Assembly: GCF_050434925.1 (NCBI RefSeq)
Contig: NZ_JBNDJK010000001.1
Coordinates: forward strand, 7,192,001 to 7,256,000
Length of the DNA: 64,000 nucleotides
Source of the DNA: Inquilinus ginsengisoli_B
GTDB lineage: Bacteria > Pseudomonadota > Alphaproteobacteria > DSM-16000 > Inquilinaceae
Direction of reading: 5' to 3'
Notes under the pieces: generated by a model
Database searches by the model: none
What the model was told of the DNA's origin: nothing
The model's input: only the letters and a program-made list of their open reading frames with translations
Program-made: the position numbers and the translations under genes
In this document: positions 8,055-16,713 of the stretch, piece by piece
Position numbering within the stretch: position 1 is the stretch's first letter
Layout of the letters: every line of letters starts with the position of its first letter

Positions 8055-9598
8055 GCGCCGTGGCGCCGGATCGTTCGCTGCTGTCGCAGGACCGGCCGCT
8101 GGCCGTCGCCATCCTGGCCATGGGCGGCCAGGGCGGCGGGGTTCTGGCCGACTGGATCGTGGCGCTGGCCGAGGCCAATGGCTGGGCCGCCCAGTCGACC
8201 TCGGTCCCCGGCGTGGCCCAGCGCACCGGCGCGACCATCTACTATATCGAGATGATCGCCGCGAAGCCGGGTGCCACCCCGGTCTTCGCCCTGATGCCGA
8301 CGCCGGGCGATGTCGACGTGGTGCTGGCGGCCGAGCTGATGGAGGCCGGGCGCGCGATGCTGCGCGGCCTGGTCACGCCCGACCGCACCACGCTGATCGC
8401 GTCGACCCACCGGTCCTTCGCCGTGGTCGAGAAGGAGAAGCCGGGCGACGGCACCGGCGACCCCGTGGCCGTGGTCGACGCGACCGATTTCGCCGCCAAG
8501 CGCACCATCGCCTTCGACATGGAGGCGCTGGCCGGCCGCAGCGGCAGCATGATCTCCGCCGCCCTGTTCGGCGCCCTGGCCGGGGCCAAGGCCCTGCCGT
8601 TCCCCCGCGAGGCGTTCGAGGCGACGATCCGCGCCGGCGGCCGGGGCGTGGACGCCAGCATTGCCGCCTTCCGCGCCGCCTGCGACCGGGCCGCCGTGCC
8701 CGGGACCGAGGCCGTCGCCCGTGCGCCGGGGAAGCGCTTCGACGCTTTGCCGGCGGCCGCCGGACACCCCGCGCTCGACCGCCTGGTCCAGCGCATCGCG
8801 CAGGAGTTTCCCGCGGCTGCCCACCCGATGCTGTTCGCCGGCGTGAAGCGGCTGACCGACTATCAGGACCCGGCCTATGCGGACGAGTACCTGACGCTGC
8901 TCGCCCGGCTGCATGCCGAGGACCGGGCGCGGGGCGGCGCCGCCAGGGACCACGCCTTCACCGTCACGGCGGCGAAATACGTGGCGGTGGCAATGGCCTA
9001 TGACGACGTGATCCGCGTCGCCGACCTGAAGGTCCGCTCGCACCGGTTCGAGCGCGTGCGCCGCGAGGTCGGCGCCGGACCGGACCAGATCGTCTATGCG
9101 ACGGAATACATGCATCCGCGCATGGAAGAGGTCTGCGGCACGCTGCCGAGGGCGCTCGGCGCCTGGATCGAGGCGCGGCCGAACCTCTTCGTGCGCCTCG
9201 ACCGGCTGGTCAGCCGCGGCCGGCGCGTGCGCACCGGGACGATCTTCTGGTTCCTCGGGCTGCAAGCCGTCTCGGCGTTGCGCAGGGTCCGCCGCGGCAC
9301 GCTGCGCCATGCCCGCGAGACGGCGCATCGCGACGCCTGGCTCGCCACCGCCCTCGACACGCTGCGGGTGAATTACGACCTCGCGGTCGAGGTCCTGGAG
9401 TGCCGGCGGCTGGTCAAGGGCTATTCCGACACGCATGCCCGCGGCGAGTCGAAGTTCGAGCGGGCGCTGTCCGGCCTGCCCCTGCTGGTCGGCCGCAACG
9501 ACGGCGCCGCCTGGCTGCGCCGGCTGCGCCAAGCCGCCCTGGCCGACGAGGACGGCACCGCCCTGGACGGCGCGCTGAAGACCATCGCCACGCTGTGA
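8051..9598 (+). CDS. iorB: Indolepyruvate oxidoreductase, beta subunit, with fused DUF6537-type C-terminal domain
   Basis: Partner of iorA, translated from an ATGA overlap. The N-terminal 200 residues are the gamma-type 2-oxoacid:acceptor oxidoreductase domain (AILAMGGQGGGVLADWIV, SVPGVAQRTGATIYY). The protein is 515 residues, much longer than archaeal IorB (about 200); the extra C-terminal half (TDYQDPAYADEYLTLL, YATEYMHPRMEE, ECRRLVKGYSDTHARG) matches what I know as the DUF6537 extension in proteobacterial versions and in fused indolepyruvate oxidoreductases. The function of this extension is not known to me. The gene ends just before a repeat-hairpin region that may end transcription. Confidence 0.88.
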   Translation: MSAVAPDRSLLSQDRPLAVAILAMGGQGGGVLADWIVALAEANGWAAQSTSVPGVAQRTGATIYYIEMIAAKPGATPVFALMPTPGDVDVVLAAELMEAGRAMLRGLVTPDRTTLIASTHRSFAVVEKEKPGDGTGDPVAVVDATDFAAKRTIAFDMEALAGRSGSMISAALFGALAGAKALPFPREAFEATIRAGGRGVDASIAAFRAACDRAAVPGTEAVARAPGKRFDALPAAAGHPALDRLVQRIAQEFPAAAHPMLFAGVKRLTDYQDPAYADEYLTLLARLHAEDRARGGAARDHAFTVTAAKYVAVAMAYDDVIRVADLKVRSHRFERVRREVGAGPDQIVYATEYMHPRMEEVCGTLPRALGAWIEARPNLFVRLDRLVSRGRRVRTGTIFWFLGLQAVSALRRVRRGTLRHARETAHRDAWLATALDTLRVNYDLAVEVLECRRLVKGYSDTHARGESKFERALSGLPLLVGRNDGAAWLRRLRQAALADEDGTALDGALKTIATL

Positions 9599-9621
9599 CA
9601 TCGGCCGAAAGCAAAAACGAG

Positions 9622-9797
9622 TCCCCCTCCCCTCGCGGGAGGGGGGCAGGGGAGGGGGTTCTCGATGCCCAGGACCGCCCTGGACTGTCGCGATCCAGCC
9701 CCTGGCGGCGAAGTCAGTCCTTTACCCATTCGCGCGCGGACGCGCGCAGCCCCCTCCCCCTACCCCCCTCCCGCAAGGGGAGGAGGGACTAAAAAAG
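9622..9797. repeat. Paired C/G-rich repeat hairpins downstream of iorB
   Basis: Two related elements face each other. At 9623-9631 and 9637-9645 a 9-base-pair stem (CCCCCTCCC / GGGAGGGGG) encloses CTCGC. At 9727-9797 there is a near copy of the element at 67-137, with a weaker hairpin around GCAAG. The block lies between iorB (plus) and a MarR gene (minus), both ending here, so it may act as a two-way terminator or transcript stabiliser. Nothing coding is seen in 9599-9879. Confidence 0.65.
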
Positions 9798-9879
9798 GGA
9801 TCAGGCTACTCCGAAAGGCTCCCACAAGCGGGAGAGGCAAACGGCTCTCGATAACGAGGGATTCAGCGGCTCGCCGGCA

Positions 9880-10383
9880 TCAAATATCATGCTTGCGGAT
9901 GTTGCGCAGGATCTTGTGCAGGGTGGCGACGAAGGCGACGTATTCGTCGTCGCCGACGCCTTCGAACATCTGCGTCAGCAGCCCGTACATGGTGGGCCAG
10001 ACCGCGTCGAAGACGGCCCGGCCCTCCTCGGTGATGGCGATGTCGCGGACCCGCATGTCCTCGGCGCGCGGCTGCCGGCGGATATAGCCCTGCTCCTCCA
10101 GCGCATCGAGCGTGCGGCTCATGGTCGACTGCTCGGTCACCGCATAAACCGACAGCTCGTTGATCGTCAGCGTCGACGAGATGCCGAGGATGGCCAGCGC
10201 CCGCATCTTGGTGGTTGTCATGTCGTGCGCCTTCAGCGCGTCGGACATGTTGGCGTTCCACCGCGCCATCACCCGGTTCATCAGATAGGGCGCGAACTGG
10301 TTGAGGCCGATCTCACCCAGGGTCGGGCGCGTCTCGCCCTGATCCGGCCCACGCAGCACCGTTCCGGCAAATCTGTCGGTCAT
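9880..10383 (-). CDS. MarR family transcriptional regulator
   Basis: Winged-helix regulator of 167 residues. The core reads TKMRALAILGISSTLTINEL, then TEQSTMSRTLDALEEQGYIRRQ (recognition helix) and RVRDIAITEEGRAVFD (wing), in the usual MarR order; the C-terminal helices (MYGLLTQMFEGVGDDEYVAFVATLHKIL) form the dimer interface. Start chosen at MTDRFAG with a GGGAG site upstream. It follows the cyclase-family gene by 38 bases on the same strand, so it is likely co-transcribed and probably autoregulates that pair. The inducer is unknown, perhaps an aromatic compound as for many MarR proteins. Confidence 0.9.
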   Translation of the reverse strand: MTDRFAGTVLRGPDQGETRPTLGEIGLNQFAPYLMNRVMARWNANMSDALKAHDMTTTKMRALAILGISSTLTINELSVYAVTEQSTMSRTLDALEEQGYIRRQPRAEDMRVRDIAITEEGRAVFDAVWPTMYGLLTQMFEGVGDDEYVAFVATLHKILRNIRKHDI

Positions 10384-10421
10384 CGCGCTCCCATCCGCTT
10401 CCCGTCTTGCGAGGCCGGCCC

Positions 10422-11213
10422 CTACCCTGCCCGCGGCACCAGCGCAAGGGCGCGCACCGGCGACCCGGTGCCGCCGACGAATTTCAGCGGCGCCGCGATC
10501 AGGACCGCGCCCTTCGGCGGCAACTGGTCGAGATGGCACAGGCTGGCCAGGCCGTAGCGGTTGGCCTTGTGCAGCAGGTTGTGGGCGGGGAACGGCGGCG
10601 TCATGCCGCCGGCCGAGCCTGCATCGGTGCCGACCGTCTCGGAGCCCCAGCCGAGGATGCCCTTCGACAGCAGGTATTCGATCGCCTCCGCCGTCGGGCC
10701 GGGCGAGTGCGGGCCGTTCTGGTCGGCATTCAGGAAGGTCCCCGACGACCCGTTGCGCTTGTACCAGTCGGTGCGCAGCACCACCCAGGACCCAGCCTCG
10801 ATCGCGCCGTGCTCGGCCTCCCACGCCTTGATGCTGTCGACCGTCAGCAGATAGTCCGGGTCGGCCGCGGTCTCCTTGGAGCGGTCGATGACGTTGACCG
10901 GCGCGACGAAGCTCTTCGGCGGGATGCGGTCGGTGGTGCCGTCGGCGTGGTCGCGGCCGGTGATCCAGTGCACCGGGGCGTCGAAATGCGTGCCGGTGTG
11001 CTCGCCGAGCTCGAGCCAGTTCCAGGCCCAGAACGGGCCGTTCTCGTCATAATGCGAGATCTGGTGGACCTTCACCGCCGGCGTGGCCTTGCCGATCTCG
11101 GGCGGCAGCTGGATGACCGGCGTCTCCGGCCCGAGCGGCGCGGTGAGGTCGACCACCCTGATCGAGCCGTCGAGCAGTGACGCCGCCAAGCCGGCGAGAT
11201 GATCGGTTGCCAT
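10422..11213 (-). CDS. Cyclase family protein (kynurenine formamidase-like metal hydrolase)
   Basis: Soluble protein of 263 residues with the cyclase-family signature HTGTHFDAP (about residues 72-80) and a further DLTAPLGPETPV segment at the N-terminus. In kynurenine formamidase and isatin hydrolase this motif binds a metal used to hydrolyse an N-formyl or cyclic amide. First gene of a two-gene unit with the MarR regulator. It could be an amidase for an indole-derived compound, which would fit the nearby indolepyruvate oxidoreductase, but that link is only by proximity. Confidence 0.85.
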   Translation of the reverse strand: MATDHLAGLAASLLDGSIRVVDLTAPLGPETPVIQLPPEIGKATPAVKVHQISHYDENGPFWAWNWLELGEHTGTHFDAPVHWITGRDHADGTTDRIPPKSFVAPVNVIDRSKETAADPDYLLTVDSIKAWEAEHGAIEAGSWVVLRTDWYKRNGSSGTFLNADQNGPHSPGPTAEAIEYLLSKGILGWGSETVGTDAGSAGGMTPPFPAHNLLHKANRYGLASLCHLDQLPPKGAVLIAAPLKFVGGTGSPVRALALVPRAG

Positions 11214-11288
11214 GATTGCCTCCCGTTTCGGTTCTGCCCGGTCGCCCTGCTCCCTGTCGGCGGGTCGGATCGCGGGTGCCGTCTGCCA

Positions 11289-11327
11289 AACCTTAAGTTA
11301 GAATATCTGCAATCACAACGATCTCAA
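11289..11327 (-). promoter_or_regulatory. Candidate promoter and MarR operator for the cyclase-marR unit
   Basis: Read on the minus strand, TTGAGA (11327-11322) and TATTCT (11305-11300) are spaced by 16 bases and lie about 90 bases before the cyclase start. Directly downstream is AACTTAAGGTT (11299-11289), a near-palindrome of the size MarR proteins bind. The rest of the 349-base gap 11214-11562 is moderately AT-rich, holds another near-palindrome at 11396-11413, and shows no gene. Confidence 0.4.
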
Positions 11328-11562
11328 CCGGGTGTTACAGCACACAGCCATCCAAAAGCATGGAATCGCATAGGAGAAGCTTCAGACCTAAAACAATCCG
11401 ATTGATCGGGGATATCCTCCGTGGTCACATAGCGCGGCCAACGAGGCGGCGTTTCAGCCTGCCCGCCCAGCCAGCGGACGGCACCCGGCCGGAACAGCGC
11501 CAGCCTCTTCAGCGACGAAAAGCCAAGAACACCCGCGATGCGGGGCAGCAGAGGAGGCACGC

Positions 11563-12354
11563 ATGATGAAATTCTTCGGGACGCTCGGACTCCTGGTCGC
11601 GTTCGGCGTCGCGGCGGCATCGCCGGCGCTGGCCGAGACCATCACGGTCGGGGCCTACCCGGCCAATCCGCCCTGGGAGTACAAGACCGACAGCGGCGCC
11701 TTCGAAGGCTTCGAGGTCGACGTCGCCAAGGAGGTGGCCAAGCGCATCGGCGTCGATGTCGAGTTCCAGGACCTCGGCTTCCAGGCGCTGTTCGCCGCCA
11801 CCAGCTCCAGCCGGATCGACTTCGCCATCTCCTCGATCTCGGTCACCAATGAGCGCCTGCAGAACCAGGCCTTCACCCAGCCCTATTACGACAGCGACGG
11901 CACCATCGTCGGCAAGGCGGATTCGCCGATCCATTCGCTCGACGACCTGAAGGGCAAGACCATCGGCGTGATCTCAGGATCGACCGGCGAGGCCTATGCC
12001 AAGGCGAATGCCGAGAAGCTCGGCTTCGCCGAGGTCAAGAGCTACAACGCGCAGCAGGACCTGCTGCTGGAGGTGCAGAACGGCCGCATCGACGGCGGCG
12101 CCGGCGAGCTGGCCGGGTTCCAATACGCGATCAAGCAGATGCCGGCGCTGAAGATCCTGGTCCGCATCCCGACCGGCGAGCGCTTCGCCATGATGACGCG
12201 CAAGAACCATCCGCTGCTGGCCAAGGTGAACGACGCCATCAGCGCGATGAAGACCGACGGCACCCTGGCCGCGATCCACAAGACCTGGTTCGGGGTCGAT
12301 CCGGAGCCGGGCAGCAGCACGGTGACACCGGGGCCGATCCCGCAGGCCCAGTAA
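11563..12354 (+). CDS. Amino-acid ABC transporter substrate-binding protein (family 3)
   Basis: Periplasmic binding protein of 263 residues with a signal peptide (residues 1 to about 25, ending ASPALA). The mature part has the family-3 pattern: ITVGAYPANPPWEYK, GFEVDVAKEVAKRIG, FQALFAATSSSRIDFAIS, then a hinge and DGTLAAIHKTWFG near the C-terminus. Such proteins carry polar amino acids or opines. A GAGGAGG site precedes two adjacent ATG codons at 11563. It is followed by two strong hairpins and then a cognate permease; no ATPase is encoded next to them. Confidence 0.9.
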   Translation: MMKFFGTLGLLVAFGVAAASPALAETITVGAYPANPPWEYKTDSGAFEGFEVDVAKEVAKRIGVDVEFQDLGFQALFAATSSSRIDFAISSISVTNERLQNQAFTQPYYDSDGTIVGKADSPIHSLDDLKGKTIGVISGSTGEAYAKANAEKLGFAEVKSYNAQQDLLLEVQNGRIDGGAGELAGFQYAIKQMPALKILVRIPTGERFAMMTRKNHPLLAKVNDAISAMKTDGTLAAIHKTWFGVDPEPGSSTVTPGPIPQAQ

Positions 12355-12355
12355 C

Positions 12356-12415
12356 GGCCGGGCAGCACGCCCGGCCCTCTCCGGCACACCACCCGGCCGG
12401 GCGCTGCGCCCGGCC
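12356..12415 (+). promoter_or_regulatory. Two tandem GC hairpins between binding protein and permease
   Basis: Hairpin one pairs 12356-12363 with 12369-12376 (GGCCGGGC / GCCCGGCC, loop AGCAC). Hairpin two pairs 12395-12403 with 12407-12415 (GGCCGGGCG / CGCCCGGCC, 3-base loop). Neither has a following T-run. In ABC importer operons such structures after the binding-protein gene commonly raise its level over the membrane subunits by protecting the upstream mRNA; that role here is inference. Confidence 0.6.
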
Positions 12416-12442
12416 CTCCCGCTGCGCCATCCGGTCCGGACC

Positions 12443-13120
12443 ATGGAACTGATCGACACCTTCTTCAACGGGCCGGTGCTGCTGCGCTCCGTGCCGATCC
12501 TGCTGCGCGGCCTGGGCAACACCGTCCTGCTGGGCTGCACCAGCATCGTCCTCGGCACGCTGGCCGGGCTGCTGGTGTGCCTGGCCCGGCTCTACGCGCC
12601 GCGGCCGCTGCGGCTGCTGGCGATCGGCTATATCGACGTGTTCCGGGCGCTGCCGATCCTGGTGCTGCTGATCCTGATCTACTACGCCCTGCCCTTCATC
12701 GGCATCCGGCTGTCCTCCTTTGTCTCCGCCACGCTCGCCTTGTCGATGGTGCTGGCGGCCTTCACCGCCGAGGTCTGCCGCGCCGGCATCGAGAGCATCC
12801 CGCGCGGGCAGTTCGAGGCGTCCTCCGCGCTCGGCCTGCCGTTCTGGCTGACGATGCGCAAGGTCATCCTGCCGCAGGCGATCCGCGTCATCATCCCACC
12901 GCTGACCAGCAACTGCGTGTCGGTGTTCAAGGACACGGCCCTGGCCTCGGTCGTCGCCATGCCGGACCTGTTGAAGCAGGCCACCGACGCCCAGGCGCAG
13001 ATGGCCAACCCGACGCCGCTGATCGGCGCCGCGATCATCTATCTCGCCTTCCTGTGGCCGCTGGTCCGGCTGATCGGCCATCTCGAGAGCCGCGCCAAGC
13101 GCCGCGCCGGCCGGGCCTGA
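12443..13120 (+). CDS. Amino-acid ABC transporter permease (HisM/GlnP family)
   Basis: Membrane protein of 225 residues with about five hydrophobic helices. The inner-loop ATPase contact (EAA) motif is visible as EASSALGLPFWLTMRKVILPQ (about residues 133-153). The N-terminal part GLGNTVLLGCTSIVLGTLAGLL is typical of the His/Glu/Gln/opine permease family. It would work with the binding protein at 11563; a second permease and an ATPase are not adjacent, so it may form a homodimer and borrow an ATPase encoded elsewhere. It is followed 25 bases later by a PLP enzyme that may act on the transported compound. Confidence 0.9.
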   Translation: MELIDTFFNGPVLLRSVPILLRGLGNTVLLGCTSIVLGTLAGLLVCLARLYAPRPLRLLAIGYIDVFRALPILVLLILIYYALPFIGIRLSSFVSATLALSMVLAAFTAEVCRAGIESIPRGQFEASSALGLPFWLTMRKVILPQAIRVIIPPLTSNCVSVFKDTALASVVAMPDLLKQATDAQAQMANPTPLIGAAIIYLAFLWPLVRLIGHLESRAKRRAGRA

Positions 13121-13145
13121 CCGCGCATTATCAACGGAGACTATC

Positions 13146-14411
13146 GTGACTCACATGCCAACCGACGCGAGCGCTTTCCCGATCGAAGCGGTGCGCGCCC
13201 AGTTCCCGGCCCTGCAGAAGGCCGGCGACTTCATCTTCCTCGACAATGCCGGCGGGGCGCAGATCCCGCAGAGCGTGCTGGACGCCGTCACCCGCCACCT
13301 GGTCGACCACAACGTCCAGCGCGGCGGCCGCTACGACAAGAGCCGCGCCGTCGACCGCGCGGTGGCCGAGGCGCGGGAGAGCGTCGGGCTGCTGGTCAAC
13401 GCGTACCAGCCGGCAGAGATCTGCTTCGGGATGAACGCCACCTCGTTCATCCGGCTGGTCAGCCTCGGCATCGGCCAGACGCTCGGCGAACGCGACGAGA
13501 TCGTGGTCACCGACATGGACCACGACGCCAACATCGCCACCTGGCTGGCGCTGGAGAGCGCCGGGGCGAAGTTCGCCTGGTGGCGGATGCGCGAGGACGG
13601 CACCCTGCATGTCGAGGACCTTGTGCCGCTGCTGTCGTCGCGCACGCGGCTGGTGGCCTGCACCGCCACCGCCCATTCGATCGGCACCATCGTCGACATC
13701 GCCGCGGTGTCGCGGGCGGCGCAGGCCGTCGGGGCCGAGGTCTTCGTCGACTGCGTCCATTACGGCCCGCACGGGCTGATTGACGTGCAGGAATGGGGCT
13801 GCGACTACTTGGTCTGCTCCGGCTACAAGAACTTCTCGCCGCATATGGGCTTCCTGTGGGGCCGCTTCGACGCGCTGAAGCGGCTGCCGACCTTCCGCGA
13901 GGACTTCATCCCGGACGAGCCGCCCTACAAGGTCGAGGCCGGCACCTTCGTCTATGAGAACGTCGCCGGCATGGACGCCTCGGTGCGCTATCTCGAAGCC
14001 CTCGGCCGTGGCTTCGCCTGGCCGTCGAACGGGTCGCGGCGCGACGACATCGTCGCCGCCATGGCCGCCATCCGGGCCTATGAGGCCGAGCTGTCGCGCG
14101 AGATGCTGCGCCAGCTGAAGGCGTGCGGCGCCACGATCTACGGCATCGCCGACGAGACCCGCGTGGAAGGACGCGTGCCGACGATCTGCTTCAACATCCC
14201 CGGCCGCTCACCCCAGGCGATCGCCGATGCGATGTCCGACGCCGGCATCGGCATCCGCGACGGTCACATGTACGCGCCGCGGCTGATGCAGCGGCTGGGC
14301 CTGCCGATGGCGACCGGCGCGCTGCGTGCCTCGATGGTCCACTACAACACGCTCGGCGAGGTGCGGCGCTTCGGTGAAGAGCTGGCCGCCTATCTGCGCC
14401 GGACCGGGTGA
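13146..14411 (+). CDS. Class-V aminotransferase fold protein (cysteine desulfurase-like)
   Basis: PLP-dependent enzyme of 421 residues. The fold is shown by FLDNAGGAQIPQSVLDAV near the N-terminus, CTATAHSIGTIVDI, the PLP-phosphate/aspartate strand VFVDCVHYGPH, and the Schiff-base lysine in SGYKNFSPHMGFLWG (about residue 228). It belongs to the 'cysteine desulfurase-like' branch that includes aminotransferases, lyases and desulfurases; the typical IscS/SufS active-cysteine loop is not evident. It is last in a unit with an amino-acid importer, so it likely degrades or transaminates an imported amino acid. The precise reaction cannot be assigned. Confidence 0.82.
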   Translation: MTHMPTDASAFPIEAVRAQFPALQKAGDFIFLDNAGGAQIPQSVLDAVTRHLVDHNVQRGGRYDKSRAVDRAVAEARESVGLLVNAYQPAEICFGMNATSFIRLVSLGIGQTLGERDEIVVTDMDHDANIATWLALESAGAKFAWWRMREDGTLHVEDLVPLLSSRTRLVACTATAHSIGTIVDIAAVSRAAQAVGAEVFVDCVHYGPHGLIDVQEWGCDYLVCSGYKNFSPHMGFLWGRFDALKRLPTFREDFIPDEPPYKVEAGTFVYENVAGMDASVRYLEALGRGFAWPSNGSRRDDIVAAMAAIRAYEAELSREMLRQLKACGATIYGIADETRVEGRVPTICFNIPGRSPQAIADAMSDAGIGIRDGHMYAPRLMQRLGLPMATGALRASMVHYNTLGEVRRFGEELAAYLRRTG

Positions 14412-14494
14412 TCCCGCCCTTCCCACTTTGGATGGCTTGCCAGATCGGAAACATTAAATCTAAATGATTGAGTAAACGTCAGAACCCGCTTTCG

Positions 14495-16394
14495 TCAGGC
14501 GCGAGCGGTCAAGATCCGCGCGAAATAATCGGCAAGCTCGGCATGGGCGTCGAGCGGCAGCACCTGCCCCACATATTGGTCCGGACGAACCACCACCATG
14601 CAGCCCTGCTCGCGATCGATGCCGCGCATCCGATAGATGTCGCCTGCCTTCGGATCGGCGCAGAAGGCTTTCTCATAATCGCGCAGTCCGAACTGTCCCT
14701 TGCAGGGCCATAACAGCTCCGGCAACGCATCCATCGACAGCGACTGATGCGGTTGCTGGAAGATGGCGCGAATGTCGAAGACCGCATCGTTGTCCACGCC
14801 GGCGGGCGTGTGACGGCGCATCGGCGAGACCGGATCATGCGCGAGGAAATCGCACAGCCCGACCAGCGATGAGCCCGGCGCCAATCCGTCCGTCCCGGCG
14901 AACAGGTAGATCCGCCAGCGGCCGTCGGCCTCCGCCACATGTCCCAGCTGCATGGGCTTGGCATCCGCCAGCCGGACGACCGGCGCCGAATGGAACCGCA
15001 TGCCGACCACGAATCCCTCGGCCAAACGCTGATGCGTTCCCGTCCCGGTCAGGGCGGAGGGCTCATAATGCGTTGCAGTGCCCGCCGTGAGGCGCCCCTG
15101 TTTGATGAAATACCGCTGGAATTCGGCCGGATCGACACCGTCCTCGTGGTCCTCGGTCTTCGGCTTGGCACTGAACATCTCGGCAAACTGGCGGTCGAAA
15201 TCGATCAGTTCCTTGGCGATCCTCTGCCGTTCCGCCGAATAGCTGTGCAGCAATGCGGGCATCACCAGACCTTGCAACACGGCGGCCAGCTTCCACCCCA
15301 GATTGAACGCGTCCTGCATGGAGACGTTCATGCCCTGCCCTGCCTTCGGGCTATGGGTGTGGCAGGCGTCGCCAGCGATGAAGACCCGTGGCAGGCGCGT
15401 TTCTTCCTGCCCGACCGGGACGTCGTCGAACTTGTCGCAGAGCCGCTGTCCGATTTCGTAGACCGACCACCAGGCCACCTGCTTCACGTCCAGCACATAG
15501 GGATCGAGGATGCGCTGCGCCGCCGCGATCAAATGGTCCTGGCTAATATGCTTCGCCGCGACCCGTTCATCCTCGTCCAGCTTGTCGAGTTCGATATAGA
15601 GCCGCACGAGATAGCCGCCCTCGCGCGGGATGATCAGGATGTTGCCGTCGTTCGGCGATTGAATCACGCTCTTCAGCCGGATGTCGGGGAAGTCGCTATA
15701 GGCCAGAACGTCCATCACGCCCCAGGCCTGATTGGCCGATTCCCCGTGCAATTCGCGCCCCATCGCCTTGCGGACGCCGCTTCGGGCGCCGTCGCAGCCC
15801 ACGACATAGCGCGCCCGGACGGTTTCGATCCCGTCCTCGCCCGTCGCGTCGACCGATTGCAGGCGAACGGTCAGCGGTTCCGCGGGATCATCGGGAATTG
15901 TGAGACCGACCAGGCGCAGGCCGTAATCGGGAACGAGGCGGCCCGGCGCATGGCGCATCCGTTCCAGATAGAAGTCATGCACCCCGGGCCTGGTTCAGGA
16001 TCACATGGGGAAATTCGGAAAGCCCCTCCTCGGTATCGGGGATACGGCCGTGGCGAACAATCTGCCGTGTCTCGCCCCCGCCGGGCTTCCAGAAGGTGGT
16101 TTCATTGACCCAATAGGCTTCTTTCATCACCCGGTCGGCAAAGCCGAAGGCGTTGAACATCTCCATCGTGCGGCAGGCGACCCCGTCGGCCTGCCCCAGT
16201 GAAAGCGGCCCATGCTTCTGCTCGACGATGCGGGTGCGGATCGATGGGAAATGCGCCAGCTGCGTGGCCAGTGTCAGCCCTGCGGGGCCACAGCCGATGA
16301 TCATCACATCGACGACATCCGCTCGCGGGTCGTTCGGGGCAGCTTCCAAAACCATGGGATCCCCGGAGCGGAAGCCGTTCAGGTGAAACTGCAT
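14495..16394 (-). pseudogene. mobA: 3-hydroxybenzoate 4-monooxygenase, frameshifted
   Basis: FAD- and NADPH-dependent aromatic hydroxylase turning 3-hydroxybenzoate into protocatechuate. The N-terminal frame (16394-15975) starts MQFHLNGFRSGDPM and has the FAD motif GCGPAGLTLATQL; it runs to EFPHVILNQAR and then hits a stop. The rest continues in the next frame from VHDFYLERMRH, with VGCDGARSGVRKA, IAGDACHTHSPKAGQGMN and the thioredoxin-like C-terminal domain (VVVRPDQYVGQVLPL). One extra base in the CCCC run at 15982-15985 explains the break: without it the gene is a single 632-residue frame, the normal MobA length, and the junction reads NQARVHD as in the family. Either a recent pseudogene or a sequencing error. 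The ends look intact. Confidence 0.85.
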
Positions 16395-16713
16395 GTTGCG
16401 TCCTCTTCAGCGCCACAGACCTCTCAGCCATCGCATACGGCTCGGAGGAGATTCTACGGAGTGTGCGTCCTATCCCGAAGTGTCCGTTGATGACGCAGTA
16501 TGGAGGATGCCGGATACTTTACGCGATAGCGGACAGGCGACCCTGACTCCCGGCGACGCCCTGGCCGGAAGGCAGCGGATACCCACCTGCCATGGAAGGT
16601 GCCGTGCCGAGGCGGATCAACGCTGCTGCGCCATCAGGCGGGCGGCGGATCCGGCTGCCATCGCGCAGTTGCCTCGGTCAACTTGGCTGCGGCTTCCCGG
16701 CCCGCCGCGGAGA
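16395..16713. other. Non-coding gap upstream of mobA
   Basis: This 319-base stretch lies between the end of tmm and the start of mobA, both on the minus strand, and should carry the mobA promoter. On the minus strand TAGAAT (16456-16451) resembles a -10 box but has no good -35 partner. I see no gene, repeat or convincing operator. Confidence 0.4.
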
